From contig NZ_FOEQ01000004.1 of the NCBI RefSeq assembly GCF_900110655.1, positions 248,001-312,000 on the forward strand: 64,000 nt of DNA, given 5' to 3'. The position numbers and the translations under genes were made by a program. Origin of the DNA: Pseudomonas soli. GTDB lineage: Bacteria; Pseudomonadota; Gammaproteobacteria; Pseudomonadales; Pseudomonadaceae. Position 1 is the first letter of the stretch. The number at the start of each line of letters is the position of its first letter. Shown here piece after piece: positions 1-8,502 of the stretch. The notes under the pieces were generated by a model that saw only the letters and a program-made list of their open reading frames with translations, was not told where the DNA came from and did not search any database.

Positions 1-774
1 CCGTCCCAGGCGGTGTCGGTGATCACCGGTGGCGCCGCACCGCCCAGCGCGGTGATCGCCGCCATGGAGGCGCGCGGTTTCAGCATCACCCATGCCTATG
101 GCATGACCGAAAGCTATGGCCCTAGTACCTTGTGCCTGTGGCAGCCAGGCGTCGACGAGCTGCCGCTGGAGGCTCGCGCGCGGTTCATGAGCCGCCAGGG
201 CGTGGCCCATCCGATGCTCGAGGAAGCCACGGTGCTGGATACCGATAGCGGCCAGCCAGTGCCCGCCGACGGTGCGACCCTGGGCGAGCTGGTGGTGCGC
301 GGCAACACGGTGATGAAAGGCTACCTGCACAACCCCGAAGCCACCCGCAGCGCCCTGGCTGGCGGCTGGCTGCACACCGGCGACCTGGCCGTGCTGCACC
401 CTGATGGCTATGTGGAGATCAAGGACCGGGCCAAGGACATCATCATTTCCGGCGGCGAGAACATCAGTTCGCTGGAGATCGAGGAGGTGCTCTACCAGCA
501 TCCCGAGGTGCTCGAGGCTGCCGTGGTGGCGCGGCCCGATTCGCGCTGGGGCGAAACCCCGCATGCCTTCGTCACCCTGTGTGCCGAGGCCCAGGTGGGC
601 ATCACCGGCGAAGAGCTGATCCGCTGGTGTCGCGAGCGCCTGGCGCACTTCAAGGCGCCGCGGCATGTGTCGTTGGTGGCGCTGCCGAAGACGGCCACCG
701 GCAAGATCCAGAAATTCGTCCTGCGCGAATGGGCTCGCCAGGCGGCTGCAGCCAGTGACCGGCCGGAAGGGTGA
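1..774 (+). CDS. Acyl-CoA synthetase (AMP-binding family), C-terminal part, truncated by window edge
   Basis: The reading frame is open from base 1, so the start lies outside the window; 257 residues are visible. They carry the C-terminal half of an ANL-superfamily acyl-CoA ligase: AYGMTES (adenine/acyl pocket loop), GWLHTGDLA, the hinge region DRAKDIIISGGENIS, and near the end PKTATGKIQKF with the lysine used in adenylation. The family activates a carboxylic acid with ATP and CoA in the cytoplasm. The substrate cannot be read from the sequence; a medium-chain fatty or aromatic acid is usual. It lies just upstream of two AraC regulators and could supply CoA esters for nearby catabolic genes, which is inference. 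Confidence 0.88.
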   Translation, partial: PSQAVSVITGGAAPPSAVIAAMEARGFSITHAYGMTESYGPSTLCLWQPGVDELPLEARARFMSRQGVAHPMLEEATVLDTDSGQPVPADGATLGELVVRGNTVMKGYLHNPEATRSALAGGWLHTGDLAVLHPDGYVEIKDRAKDIIISGGENISSLEIEEVLYQHPEVLEAAVVARPDSRWGETPHAFVTLCAEAQVGITGEELIRWCRERLAHFKAPRHVSLVALPKTATGKIQKFVLREWARQAAAASDRPEG

Positions 775-915
775 TGCGTGGTCACTCTCCCGATCGGCCG
801 CCGGCTCGCTCAAGTCTGCTATATCGAACGGAGGAAAAGCTTCACACTATCCGCCAAAATACAGGTAGGCATCTACCTGCCTGTGAACCGACATTCATGA
901 GCCGGATCTTCTCTG

Positions 916-1944
916 ATGACGTCCTATATCCTGGGGACCGCGTTACTTGGATTCGACGACTTCGCTCTGGCCCAGAGGCTCGAGCCTCATGCGCTGCTTG
1001 CAGAGGTTTCGCTTGCCCTTGGCGAGCCCGATGGCGCAATCGAAACCCGCCCGTTCAACGCGCTACTGGCGTTGGCTGCGCACCGTTCGGGCAATCGCCT
1101 GTTCGCTCTGCAGTTCGGGCTTGAACATGGCATGCGAGGGATGGGGACCCTGCTGCATGTCATTCAGAGCGCGGACACAGTCGGTGAGGTGCTGAGGGCA
1201 TTGGTCCGGTACGCCCATGTGCTCGGCACGGCAGTGGAGTTTCGCCTGGAGCGGCATCTCGGCAATGCACGCTTGAGCTGTCAGGTCACCGATGCGGATC
1301 TGCCCTGTGTAAGACAGACCGTGGAGTGGGCGATGGGAATGAGCGCGCAGCTCATGCACAGTTTGCTCAAGCACCTCTGGCGCCCGCAGGCCCTGCTGCT
1401 GTGCCATGGCGCGGGGGCGGAGCCTTCGGCATACCGGCGTCTGCTGGGGGTGGCGCCGCGTTTTTCCAGCACGGAAAACGCCTGGGTGTTCGACCCTGCG
1501 CTGCTGGACGCACAGCTTGGCGCAAAGGATCAACGCATCCTGCAACTGACCCGGCAGTTCCAGGACGAGCTGGCGGATATCACGCTGGAGTCGTTGCCCA
1601 TGCACGTACAAAAGCTTATGCGCAATCACATGCCCCAGGGGCGTGTCACGGTCGAACAGATTGCCATGGATCTTAAGATCAGCTCGCGCAGCCTGCAGCG
1701 CTACCTGCTGACCCAAGGCACGAGTTTCCAGGCATTGCTGGACGGGACCCGCCAGGCGATGGCCACCCGGTTGCTACGAGATGCGACGATCAACCTGACG
1801 CAGGTGGCAGAGTTGCTGGGATACACCCAGCTTGCCGCGTTTTCCAGGGCGTTCAGCCGCTGGCATGGCCTCAGCCCGCAACAATGGAAGCGCCAGCTAC
1901 GCCAGGCGCCTGATGCCGAAAGCGGGCGTGGTCGACATGGCTGA
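916..1944 (+). CDS. AraC-family transcriptional regulator (Arabinose_bd-type N-terminus), first of a tandem pair
   Basis: A protein of 342 residues. Residues 1-190 resemble the N-terminal effector domain of the OruR/ArgR-like AraC subgroup (segments FALQFGLEHG and HVIQSADTVGEVL). The last 100 residues form the double helix-turn-helix: VEQIAMDLKISSRSLQRYL, then LTQVAELLGYTQLAAFSRAFSRWHGLSPQQWK, the standard AraC signature. It probably binds a small molecule and activates a neighbouring catabolic operon. No clear ribosome binding site precedes the ATG at 916, so the exact start is uncertain. The stop overlaps the start of the next regulator gene by 8 bases, implying co-transcription. Confidence 0.85.
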   Translation: MTSYILGTALLGFDDFALAQRLEPHALLAEVSLALGEPDGAIETRPFNALLALAAHRSGNRLFALQFGLEHGMRGMGTLLHVIQSADTVGEVLRALVRYAHVLGTAVEFRLERHLGNARLSCQVTDADLPCVRQTVEWAMGMSAQLMHSLLKHLWRPQALLLCHGAGAEPSAYRRLLGVAPRFSSTENAWVFDPALLDAQLGAKDQRILQLTRQFQDELADITLESLPMHVQKLMRNHMPQGRVTVEQIAMDLKISSRSLQRYLLTQGTSFQALLDGTRQAMATRLLRDATINLTQVAELLGYTQLAAFSRAFSRWHGLSPQQWKRQLRQAPDAESGRGRHG

Positions 1945-2986
1945 CGTTCCCTTTGTCCGGGCAATCAGCCTCACCGGGTTTCATGCCTTCGCCGCCGGGC
2001 AGGGGCTTGATCCCGAGCAGATGCTCAAGCACGTCGGCCTGCCGGGCCAGGGCCTTCAAGACGAGGACGATCTGCTCCCCTACCAGCAATACTGTGCTTT
2101 GCTCGAGGCCTGCAGTCGGCATTCGGGCAATGCGCTGTTCGGCCTGGAATATGGTCTGTTCCAGGCCTCCGATGTGTTGGGTGACTTGCTCCACCTGCTG
2201 CGCAATGCGCGCACGGTCGGTGATGCGCTGGTGGAATTGCGCAACCATTACGCCCTGTACAATGGTGCGGCCGAAGTCGGGCTGGACAGCGAAAACGGCC
2301 TGACCATCCTCAGCTATCATGTTCGCCCCTCCCACGCGCCCGGCGTGGGCCAGGCAGAGGAGCTGGCCGGTGCCGTGGGCATCGCACTGATGCGCGCACT
2401 GGCAGGCCCGCACTGGCTACCTAGCGCCCTCTGGCTCAACCATTCGCCCAGTACCGATGTCGCCTTGTATGCCCAGGCGCTCGGCATGCCGCCCACCTTC
2501 AATGCGCGTTGTGTCGCCCTGGTGTTCGAATCATCGCTGTTGGCGCAGCCCTGTGTCCTGTGTGATGAGGCGTTGCACCAACTGGTGGTCAGGAGGATGC
2601 AGCGCCTGGAGCGGCTGTCCGGCGACGAGCTGGCCATCCAGATCAAGCAGTTGCTGCATCACCTGCTGCCCAGTGGGCGGGCCACGGCGCAGAAAGTGGC
2701 CAGCATCATGGCGCTGACGCCGAACGAGTTGCGTCAGGCCATGACGCAGGAAGGGCTGACGTTCCAGCAATTGCTCGAGGAGGTACGTCAGTCCATGGCC
2801 CAGGCCTACCTTGCCAGGCCTTCGGCCAACATCGGCGAGCTGGCCGCGCTGCTCGGCTATTCCGACACCAGTGGATTTTGCCGAGCCTTTCATCGCTGGT
2901 TTCAGATGAGCCCGTTGAGCTGGCAGAAGGCCCACGGCATCAAGCGCCAGCCGCGTCTGCTGGGGCGCGGACGTACGCGCCCCTAG
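1937..2986 (+). CDS. AraC-family transcriptional regulator, second of a tandem pair
   Basis: A protein of 349 residues, paralogous to the upstream regulator, with the same layout. The N-terminal effector domain contains ALFGLEYGLFQASDVLGDL. The C-terminal HTH contains VASIMALTPNELRQAMTQ and IGELAALLGYSDTSGFCRAFHRWFQMSPLSW. The frame is open further upstream. I chose ATG 1937 (MADVPFVRA) because it aligns with the start of the sister protein; 1913 is an alternative. The gene overlaps the preceding stop codon, so the pair is one transcription unit. Two full-length AraC paralogues in tandem suggest duplication followed by divergence of effector or target. The targets are unknown. Confidence 0.83.
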   Translation: MADVPFVRAISLTGFHAFAAGQGLDPEQMLKHVGLPGQGLQDEDDLLPYQQYCALLEACSRHSGNALFGLEYGLFQASDVLGDLLHLLRNARTVGDALVELRNHYALYNGAAEVGLDSENGLTILSYHVRPSHAPGVGQAEELAGAVGIALMRALAGPHWLPSALWLNHSPSTDVALYAQALGMPPTFNARCVALVFESSLLAQPCVLCDEALHQLVVRRMQRLERLSGDELAIQIKQLLHHLLPSGRATAQKVASIMALTPNELRQAMTQEGLTFQQLLEEVRQSMAQAYLARPSANIGELAALLGYSDTSGFCRAFHRWFQMSPLSWQKAHGIKRQPRLLGRGRTRP

Positions 2987-3003
2987 AGGGTGTCGGCCCT
3001 TCG

Positions 3004-3162
3004 CTAGTAACCCCGGAATATATCGCCAATGCTCGCGATAGGGTGCGCCGCGTGCGCCGTTTGTGCCACGGATCGACTGGCTATGGAAGACTGAGGGGCG
3101 TAGACCGCCGTCAGGAACAGGGCAAGTGTCACGCTGGCCACCAGAAAAGCAAAGATACGCAT
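3004..3162 (-). CDS. Small secreted or membrane-anchored peptide, 52 residues, unknown function
   Basis: A short minus-strand frame starts with ATG at 3162, eight bases after a strong ribosome binding site (GGAGG), and stops at 3004. The product begins MRIFAFLVASVTLALFLTAVYA, a clear signal peptide or single membrane segment, followed by about 30 polar residues rich in Ala, Ser and His and ending GDIFRGY. It follows the imine-reductase-like gene on the same strand after an 80-base gap, so it could be the tail of the amine operon. No family is recognised. Support is the ribosome binding site plus signal-peptide pattern; conservation is untested. Confidence 0.6.
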   Translation of the reverse strand: MRIFAFLVASVTLALFLTAVYAPQSSIASRSVAQTAHAAHPIASIGDIFRGY

Positions 3163-3241
3163 GGGAACCTCCAGCTTTTGTTTTTGTAGTTATCTTCGAG
3201 TCTGGCCCGTGGCGTTGGCTAAAGCTTGATAAAGTGCGCCA

Positions 3242-4168
3242 TTAAATGGGCCTTTGTGCGGCTGTTTCGGGAGGGTTGGCCGCTGCGAATACCTGGGTGG
3301 CCGCCACGATGTCCTGATCGCCATGGCCCATGGATTCAGCCCTTTGCACGACCCCGCATACGGCGTCGAAGACCGGCGTCCAGGCCCCTTGCGCGTGCAG
3401 CGCCTGGGCGATGTGAGCGAAGGCGCCGGCATGCACATCGAGCCTGGCCTGATCGCCTGCGAAATCCTGCGCTTCCAGCCGGCGTACCGCTTCTTCGAGC
3501 GCGTCGCTGATGAAAAACCGTGACGTGTCGAGCAGCAGCCTGGCCGTCTCCGCCACCGGCAGGCCGAAACGCTCGCTCGCGCCCACGGCCTCGAAGAACG
3601 CCATCATCGTGGCGAATGCCTGGGCGTGGAGCACGGTGGCAAAGGCCAGTGCTTCGTCCCAAGGCAGGAACATCGTTTGACCGGCCAGCGCTTCGAGCAG
3701 CGCCCGATGCTGCTCGAAACCCTCACGATCGCCGGTATGCAGGGTGTGGCTCTGGCGATGACCGACGTTGCGCGGGTAGGCCACTATCATCCCTTTGACG
3801 TACAGGCCACCAGCGGCGTTGACCAGCGCCTGAAGCGCCAGGCCCTCGTCGCGGCCGTTGGTGGTGTAATCGATCACTGTGCGACCTGCGAGTGCCGCCA
3901 TCACCCCCGGCCTGCCAAGCACGCCATGGGTCGCCTGGTCGTCCAGCAGCACGAAGACCGTGACCGGGCTTGCGCTGAGCGCGGCGTGAGCCGAGTCGCA
4001 CAGCTGAGCACCAGCGGCGACCAGCGCCGCCGCTTTGCCAGGCGAACGGTTCCACACCGCCACGCGTTTGCCTTGCTTGAGAAATGCATGGGCCATGATC
4101 GTGCCCATGGCGCCGAGCCCGACTACCGATACATCGACGTCGAGGCGCTGCTCATTTTGCGTGCTCAC
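3242..4168 (-). CDS. NAD(P)-dependent imine reductase-like protein (6PGDH/3-HIBADH superfamily)
   Basis: A protein of 308 residues with a GTG start preceded by GAGGGTTGG. The N-terminus has the Rossmann motif GLGAMG and then WNRSPGKA; the Arg after Asn fits NADPH preference. The segment YVKGMIVAYPRNVG corresponds to the diagnostic YLDGAIMAYP-type motif of imine reductases. Where beta-hydroxyacid dehydrogenases have a catalytic Lys in helix 8, this protein reads FATVLHAQAFATMM with no Lys, which also favours the imine reductase branch. It is the last large gene of the amine operon and might reduce cyclic imines formed from aminoaldehydes; that role is inference. A 3-hydroxyisobutyrate-type dehydrogenase is the alternative. 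Confidence 0.78.
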   Translation of the reverse strand: MSTQNEQRLDVDVSVVGLGAMGTIMAHAFLKQGKRVAVWNRSPGKAAALVAAGAQLCDSAHAALSASPVTVFVLLDDQATHGVLGRPGVMAALAGRTVIDYTTNGRDEGLALQALVNAAGGLYVKGMIVAYPRNVGHRQSHTLHTGDREGFEQHRALLEALAGQTMFLPWDEALAFATVLHAQAFATMMAFFEAVGASERFGLPVAETARLLLDTSRFFISDALEEAVRRLEAQDFAGDQARLDVHAGAFAHIAQALHAQGAWTPVFDAVCGVVQRAESMGHGDQDIVAATQVFAAANPPETAAQRPI

Positions 4169-4225
4169 ATTCCAACCCTCATGATTTTTGTTTTAGGTAT
4201 CCAGGACGCGGGCGCAGTCTTTCGC

Positions 4226-5605
4226 CTACAACAGGTTCTGTGCGCGGGCCCAGTCAGTCGCGTCGACCAGCGTGCGTTCGAAGGCGCTGAAGATCGCCTC
4301 GATATCGGCCTGGGTGCAGATCAACGGCGGACAGAAGGCGATCGTGTCGTAGATGGCGCGAATGATCAGCCCGTGCTTGTGCGCCTGTCTGAACACATAG
4401 CCACCCAAGGTGCCGGGCTGGGCGAAGGGTTGGCCGGTGGCCTTGTTCGCCACCAGTTCGATGGCGCCCACCAGCCCGATACCGCGCACATCGCCCACCA
4501 GCGGATGGTCGGCGAATTCGCGCAGACGGCGCTGGAATTCAGGGGCCAGGCGCTGGACCTGGCCCACCAGGTCGCGCTCTTCGATGATGCGGATATTTTC
4601 CAGCGCCACCGCAGTGGCGACGGGATGACCCGTGCAGGTCAGGCCATGGGCGAAGGCTCCCAAACGCTGGCTCTGGCTGAGCAGGACGTCATGAATGGCA
4701 TCGGACACCAGCACGGCGGCCAGGGGCTGATAGGACGAGGTGAGCTGCTTGGACAGCACCATGATATCGGGCTGGATCCCGTACAGCTCGGCGCCGAACA
4801 TCGTGCCAAGCCTGCCGAAGCCGGTGATGATCTCGTCGATCACCACAAGGATGTCGTAGCGTCTGCACACCGCCTGGATCGCTGCCCAGTAGCCTTGGGG
4901 AGGCGGAATCACGCCGCCTGCGGCCATCACCGGTTCGCCGATGAACGCGGCGATGGTTTCCGGGCCCTCGTCGAGGATGTAATGCTCCAGCTCGTCCGCC
5001 AGGCGCGCCGAAAAGGCTTCCTCGGTCTCGCCAGGCCGGCCGAATCGATAGAAGTTCGGGCAGGTCAGGTGATGCACCGGGATGGCCGGCAGATCGAAAT
5101 CACGGTGCATCGACGGGATGCCGCTCAAGCTGGCGCAGGCGACGGTGGCGCCGTGATAGGCCTGCTGGCGGGAGATGAACTTCTTCTTGGCGGGCTTGCC
5201 CAGTGCGTTGTTCACGTACCAGACCATCTTCACCACCGAGTCGTTGGCCTCGGACCCTGAGTTGGTGAAGAACACATGGTTCAGATCGCCGGGCGCAAGC
5301 TCCGCCAGCTTGGCGGCGAGCGCCGCGGCCGGGGCGTTGGTCTTGTGGCTGAAGCTGTGGTAGTAGGGCAGTTGCCTGAGCTGCTCGACGGCGGCGTCGA
5401 CCAGGCGCTGTTCGCTGAAACCCAGGGCAACGCTCCACAGGCCCGACATGGCTTCGATATAGGCATTGCCCTGTTCGTCGAAGACCCGCACACCGTCGCC
5501 TGCGGTGATGACCAACGGCCCGATTTCCTGATGCTGGGCCAGGTTGGTGTTGGGGTGAATGAGTGCTGCCAGATCGTTGCGCGCGGTCGCAGTGAGCGTG
5601 TTCAT
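4226..5605 (-). CDS. Class III aminotransferase, SpuC-like (polyamine/omega-amino acid:pyruvate type)
   Basis: A protein of 459 residues. The frame extends upstream to 5686, but ATG 5605 (MNTLTATARND) follows AGGAACATG at a usual distance and matches family length. Motifs: FTNSGSEANDS (PLP phosphate binding, about residue 115), VIDEIITGFGR with Asp257, and SKQLTSSYQPL with the PLP lysine K286, a pattern seen in putrescine and beta-alanine:pyruvate aminotransferases. It transfers a terminal amino group from a diamine or omega-amino acid to pyruvate or another keto acid in the cytoplasm. It lies between a diaminobutyrate-type aminotransferase and the imine-reductase-like gene. The exact substrate is unknown. 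Confidence 0.87.
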   Translation of the reverse strand: MNTLTATARNDLAALIHPNTNLAQHQEIGPLVITAGDGVRVFDEQGNAYIEAMSGLWSVALGFSEQRLVDAAVEQLRQLPYYHSFSHKTNAPAAALAAKLAELAPGDLNHVFFTNSGSEANDSVVKMVWYVNNALGKPAKKKFISRQQAYHGATVACASLSGIPSMHRDFDLPAIPVHHLTCPNFYRFGRPGETEEAFSARLADELEHYILDEGPETIAAFIGEPVMAAGGVIPPPQGYWAAIQAVCRRYDILVVIDEIITGFGRLGTMFGAELYGIQPDIMVLSKQLTSSYQPLAAVLVSDAIHDVLLSQSQRLGAFAHGLTCTGHPVATAVALENIRIIEERDLVGQVQRLAPEFQRRLREFADHPLVGDVRGIGLVGAIELVANKATGQPFAQPGTLGGYVFRQAHKHGLIIRAIYDTIAFCPPLICTQADIEAIFSAFERTLVDATDWARAQNLL

Positions 5606-5701
5606 TGGTTCATGTTCCTGTCGCAGGCTTCGATCGCCCGCAAGTGAGCAGGTTGCCTGCGCCCCGTGGATCGTCACGGGACGCACGGCAGGATCCTGCG
5701 G

Positions 5702-6955
5702 TTACTGACCAAGCGCTGCCGCGACCGCTTCGCCGAACGCCTTGAGACCCTGTTCGAGCTGCTCGGTCGGGGTGTTCACCGGTGGCATCAGCTTGATGAT
5801 CTCGCCGTTCGGCCCGCAGCGATCGACCAGCACGCCCGCCTGCAGCACGCGCTGCTGGGCATCCTTGGCCAAGGCTACGTTGCCGCGGCCGAAATCGATG
5901 CCGGCGATCATGCCGCGGCAGCGCGCCGAGGCGACCCCTGGAATCTCGGCGTAGCCGGCGACCGCGCGTTCCATGGCCGCGCAGTTGGCGGCCAGCAACT
6001 TCAGGAACTGCTCGTCGCGCCAATAGCCGAGGGCAATCTGGGCGGTAAGGAACGCCAACTGGTTGCCGCGGAAGGTGCCGATATGATCGCCCGGCTCCCA
6101 GACATCCAGCCCGGCGCCGATCAACACGATGGCCATGGGCAGGCCGTAGCCACCGATCGATTTGGCGCAGGTGATCAGGTCAGGGACCACCCCGGAGCGC
6201 TCGAAGCCGAAGAAGTCACCGGTGCGGCCGCAGCCAGCCTGGATCTCGTCGCAGATGAGCAACACCCCGTGTGCACGGGTCCATTGGCGCAAGGCTTGCA
6301 GCCACTGATTGGAGGCGGGGTAGACGCCGGCCTGGATCTGCACCGATTCGACGATCACCGCCGCTGGCAGCTCCGAGCCGCTGCCCTGGTCGTTGGCCAG
6401 GCGCTCGAGGAAGCCGATGCTGTCGAAGGCGCCGTAAGGGCTGTCTTCGTAGGGCACGAACACCACGTCGGTGGACAGCCCCGGACCGCGCCGGGTGCGG
6501 TTGCCAGTGACCGCCAGCGCACCAGCCGTCATGCCGTGGTAGGCACCATAGAACGACACGATCTTGCTCCGCCCGGTCGCCTTGCGCGCCAGCTTCAATG
6601 CCGCCTCGACGGCATCGGCGCCGGTCGGGCCGGTGAACTGCACCTTGTAGTCCCAGCCGCGCGGCTTGAACAGGTCGCGTTCCAGCGACTCGAGGAACTG
6701 CCGCTTGGTGGTGGTGTGCAGGTCCAGGGCATGGGTCACGCCGTTGGCCGACAGGTACGCGATCAACGCATCGCGCATGCGCGGGTCGTTGTGGCCGTAG
6801 TTCAGGGCACCGGCGCCGGCAAAGAAGTCCAGGTACTCGCGGCCATCTTCGCCGCGGATCTTGCTGCCCTGGGCAGTATCGAAGACCAGCGGCAGATCGC
6901 GGCAATACATCCGCACGTTGGACTCGAGCCGTTCGAATGTCTCGATGTTGTTCAT
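5702..6955 (-). CDS. Diaminobutyrate--2-oxoglutarate aminotransferase (EctB/Dat-like)
   Basis: A protein of 417 residues starting MNNIETFERLESNVRMYCR, the typical beginning of EctB/Dat proteins. ATG 6955 has AAGAGG seven bases upstream. Further motifs: FFAGAGALNYGHN, FTGPTGADAVEAALK, LLICDEIQAGCGRTG (Asp236) and CAKSIGGYGLP with the PLP lysine K265. The family interconverts 2,4-diaminobutyrate and aspartate semialdehyde using glutamate/2-oxoglutarate. No ectA, ectC or pyoverdine synthetase gene is next to it. Instead it is flanked by an aminoaldehyde dehydrogenase and a second aminotransferase, so a catabolic role on diaminobutyrate or a short diamine is more likely here than ectoine synthesis. 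That is inference from context. Confidence 0.85.
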   Translation of the reverse strand: MNNIETFERLESNVRMYCRDLPLVFDTAQGSKIRGEDGREYLDFFAGAGALNYGHNDPRMRDALIAYLSANGVTHALDLHTTTKRQFLESLERDLFKPRGWDYKVQFTGPTGADAVEAALKLARKATGRSKIVSFYGAYHGMTAGALAVTGNRTRRGPGLSTDVVFVPYEDSPYGAFDSIGFLERLANDQGSGSELPAAVIVESVQIQAGVYPASNQWLQALRQWTRAHGVLLICDEIQAGCGRTGDFFGFERSGVVPDLITCAKSIGGYGLPMAIVLIGAGLDVWEPGDHIGTFRGNQLAFLTAQIALGYWRDEQFLKLLAANCAAMERAVAGYAEIPGVASARCRGMIAGIDFGRGNVALAKDAQQRVLQAGVLVDRCGPNGEIIKLMPPVNTPTEQLEQGLKAFGEAVAAALGQ

Positions 6956-6998
6956 GCATAACCTCTTGAAGTGATCGGGCAACATTTGCTTGGCGCTA

Positions 6999-8423
6999 TC
7001 AGTGCTTGAACATCACGTGGCGCACCACGGTGTAGTCTTCCAGGCCATACATGGACAGGTCCTTGCCGTAGCCGGACAGCTTCACGCCGCCATGGGGCAT
7101 CTCGCTCACCAGCATGAAATGGGTATTGACCCAGGTGCAGCCGTATTGCAGGCGCGCGGCCAGGCGATGGGCTCGGCCGACATCGGCGGTCCACACCGAA
7201 GAGGCCAGGCCGTAGTCGGAGTCATTGGCCCAGGCCAGCGCCTGGGCTTCGTCCTCGAACGACGAGACTGTCACCACCGGGCCGAAGATCTCCCGGCACA
7301 CCACCTCGTCATCCTGGCGGGCGCCGGCCAGGACCGTCGGTTCGAAGAAGAACCCGCTACCTGCGGCGCGCTTGCCACCAGTGACGACCTCGATATGAGG
7401 CACTTCCCGGGCACGCTTGACGAAGCCTTCGACGCGACCCAGGTGCTCTTCGGTGATCAATGGCCCCATCTCGGTCGAGGGATCATCCTGCAGCCCGCAC
7501 TTGATGCTGGCCACGGCCTCACCGAGCTTGCGCACGAACTCGGGGTAGACCGACTTCTGCACATACAGGCGGCAGGCGGCGGTACAGTCCTGGCCTGCGT
7601 TGTAGAAGCCAAAGGCACGAATGCCTTCGACGGCCGCGTCGATATCGGCATCGTCGAAGATCAGCACGGGGGCCTTGCCACCCAATTCCATGTGCATGCG
7701 TTTGACGCTGTCGGCGGTGCCCTCGATGATCCGGCTGCCGGTACGTACGGAGCCGGTCAGCGACACCATGCGCACCTTGGCATGGCTGGTCAGCGGCTCA
7801 CCGACCGTGGCCCCCCGACCATGGACGATGTTGACCACGCCGGCAGGGAAGATCTCGGCCAGCAGTTCGCCGAGTTTCAAAGTGGTCATCGGCGTGTGCT
7901 CCGAGGGTTTCAGCACCACGGTGTTGCCGCCGGCCAAGGCCGGGCCGAGTTTCCAGGCCGCCATCAGCAAGGGATAGTTCCACGGCGCGATGGAGGCGAC
8001 CACGCCGACCGCATCGCGACGAATCATCGAGGTGTGCCCCGGGATGTACTCGCCCCCGGCCGAACCTTGCAGGCAGCGCACGGCGCCGGCGAAGAAGCGG
8101 AACACGTCCGACACCGCCGGCAGCTCGTCCTGCAGCACGGCGGTGTAAGGCTTGCCGCAGTTGTCGGCTTCCAGGCGCGCGAACTCCGGTGCCTGGGCAT
8201 CGATGCTGTCGGCGAGCTTGAGCAGCAGGGCTGCGCGGTCCTTGGGCGGGGTTTGCGACCAGGCTTCGAAGGCCGCATCGGCGCTGTGCACCGCGGCATC
8301 GACCTGGGCTTGGCTGGCCTCGTTGGTTTGCACCAGGACGCTGCCCAGGGAGGGGTTGTACACGGCCAGCTCGTCGCCTTCGCCGGCTACCAGGGCACCA
8401 TTGATCAGAAGTTTGCTTTGCAT
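6999..8423 (-). CDS. Aminoaldehyde dehydrogenase (gamma-aminobutyraldehyde / betaine aldehyde dehydrogenase family)
   Basis: A protein of 474 residues from ATG 8423 (MQSKLLING), which has GGCGAGA upstream; another ATG lies 15 bases earlier without a ribosome binding site. NAD(P)-aldehyde dehydrogenase landmarks: [40 protein letters not shown] with the general base Glu246, and GQDCTAACR with nucleophile Cys280. The N-terminus and overall pattern resemble PatD/Prr 4-aminobutanal dehydrogenases. It would oxidise the aminoaldehyde made by the neighbouring aminotransferases to an amino acid. It sits between the permease and aminotransferase genes of one minus-strand operon. Confidence 0.86.
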   Translation of the reverse strand: MQSKLLINGALVAGEGDELAVYNPSLGSVLVQTNEASQAQVDAAVHSADAAFEAWSQTPPKDRAALLLKLADSIDAQAPEFARLEADNCGKPYTAVLQDELPAVSDVFRFFAGAVRCLQGSAGGEYIPGHTSMIRRDAVGVVASIAPWNYPLLMAAWKLGPALAGGNTVVLKPSEHTPMTTLKLGELLAEIFPAGVVNIVHGRGATVGEPLTSHAKVRMVSLTGSVRTGSRIIEGTADSVKRMHMELGGKAPVLIFDDADIDAAVEGIRAFGFYNAGQDCTAACRLYVQKSVYPEFVRKLGEAVASIKCGLQDDPSTEMGPLITEEHLGRVEGFVKRAREVPHIEVVTGGKRAAGSGFFFEPTVLAGARQDDEVVCREIFGPVVTVSSFEDEAQALAWANDSDYGLASSVWTADVGRAHRLAARLQYGCTWVNTHFMLVSEMPHGGVKLSGYGKDLSMYGLEDYTVVRHVMFKH

Positions 8424-8502
8424 GTCGATTCTCGCCATTTAACGGCGCGGCCAAAGGCCAGCCTTGTGATTGTCGTCAGAGCACTCGATTGGAACGGCGT
8501 CG

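Noticed and set aside
3626..5260. 544-codon plus-strand frame opposite imine reductase and aminotransferase genes
   Set aside because: It crosses two well-supported opposite genes and their gap; composition is not protein-like.
5702..6955. Ectoine biosynthesis cluster
   Set aside because: Only an EctB-like gene is present; no ectA or ectC neighbours were found.
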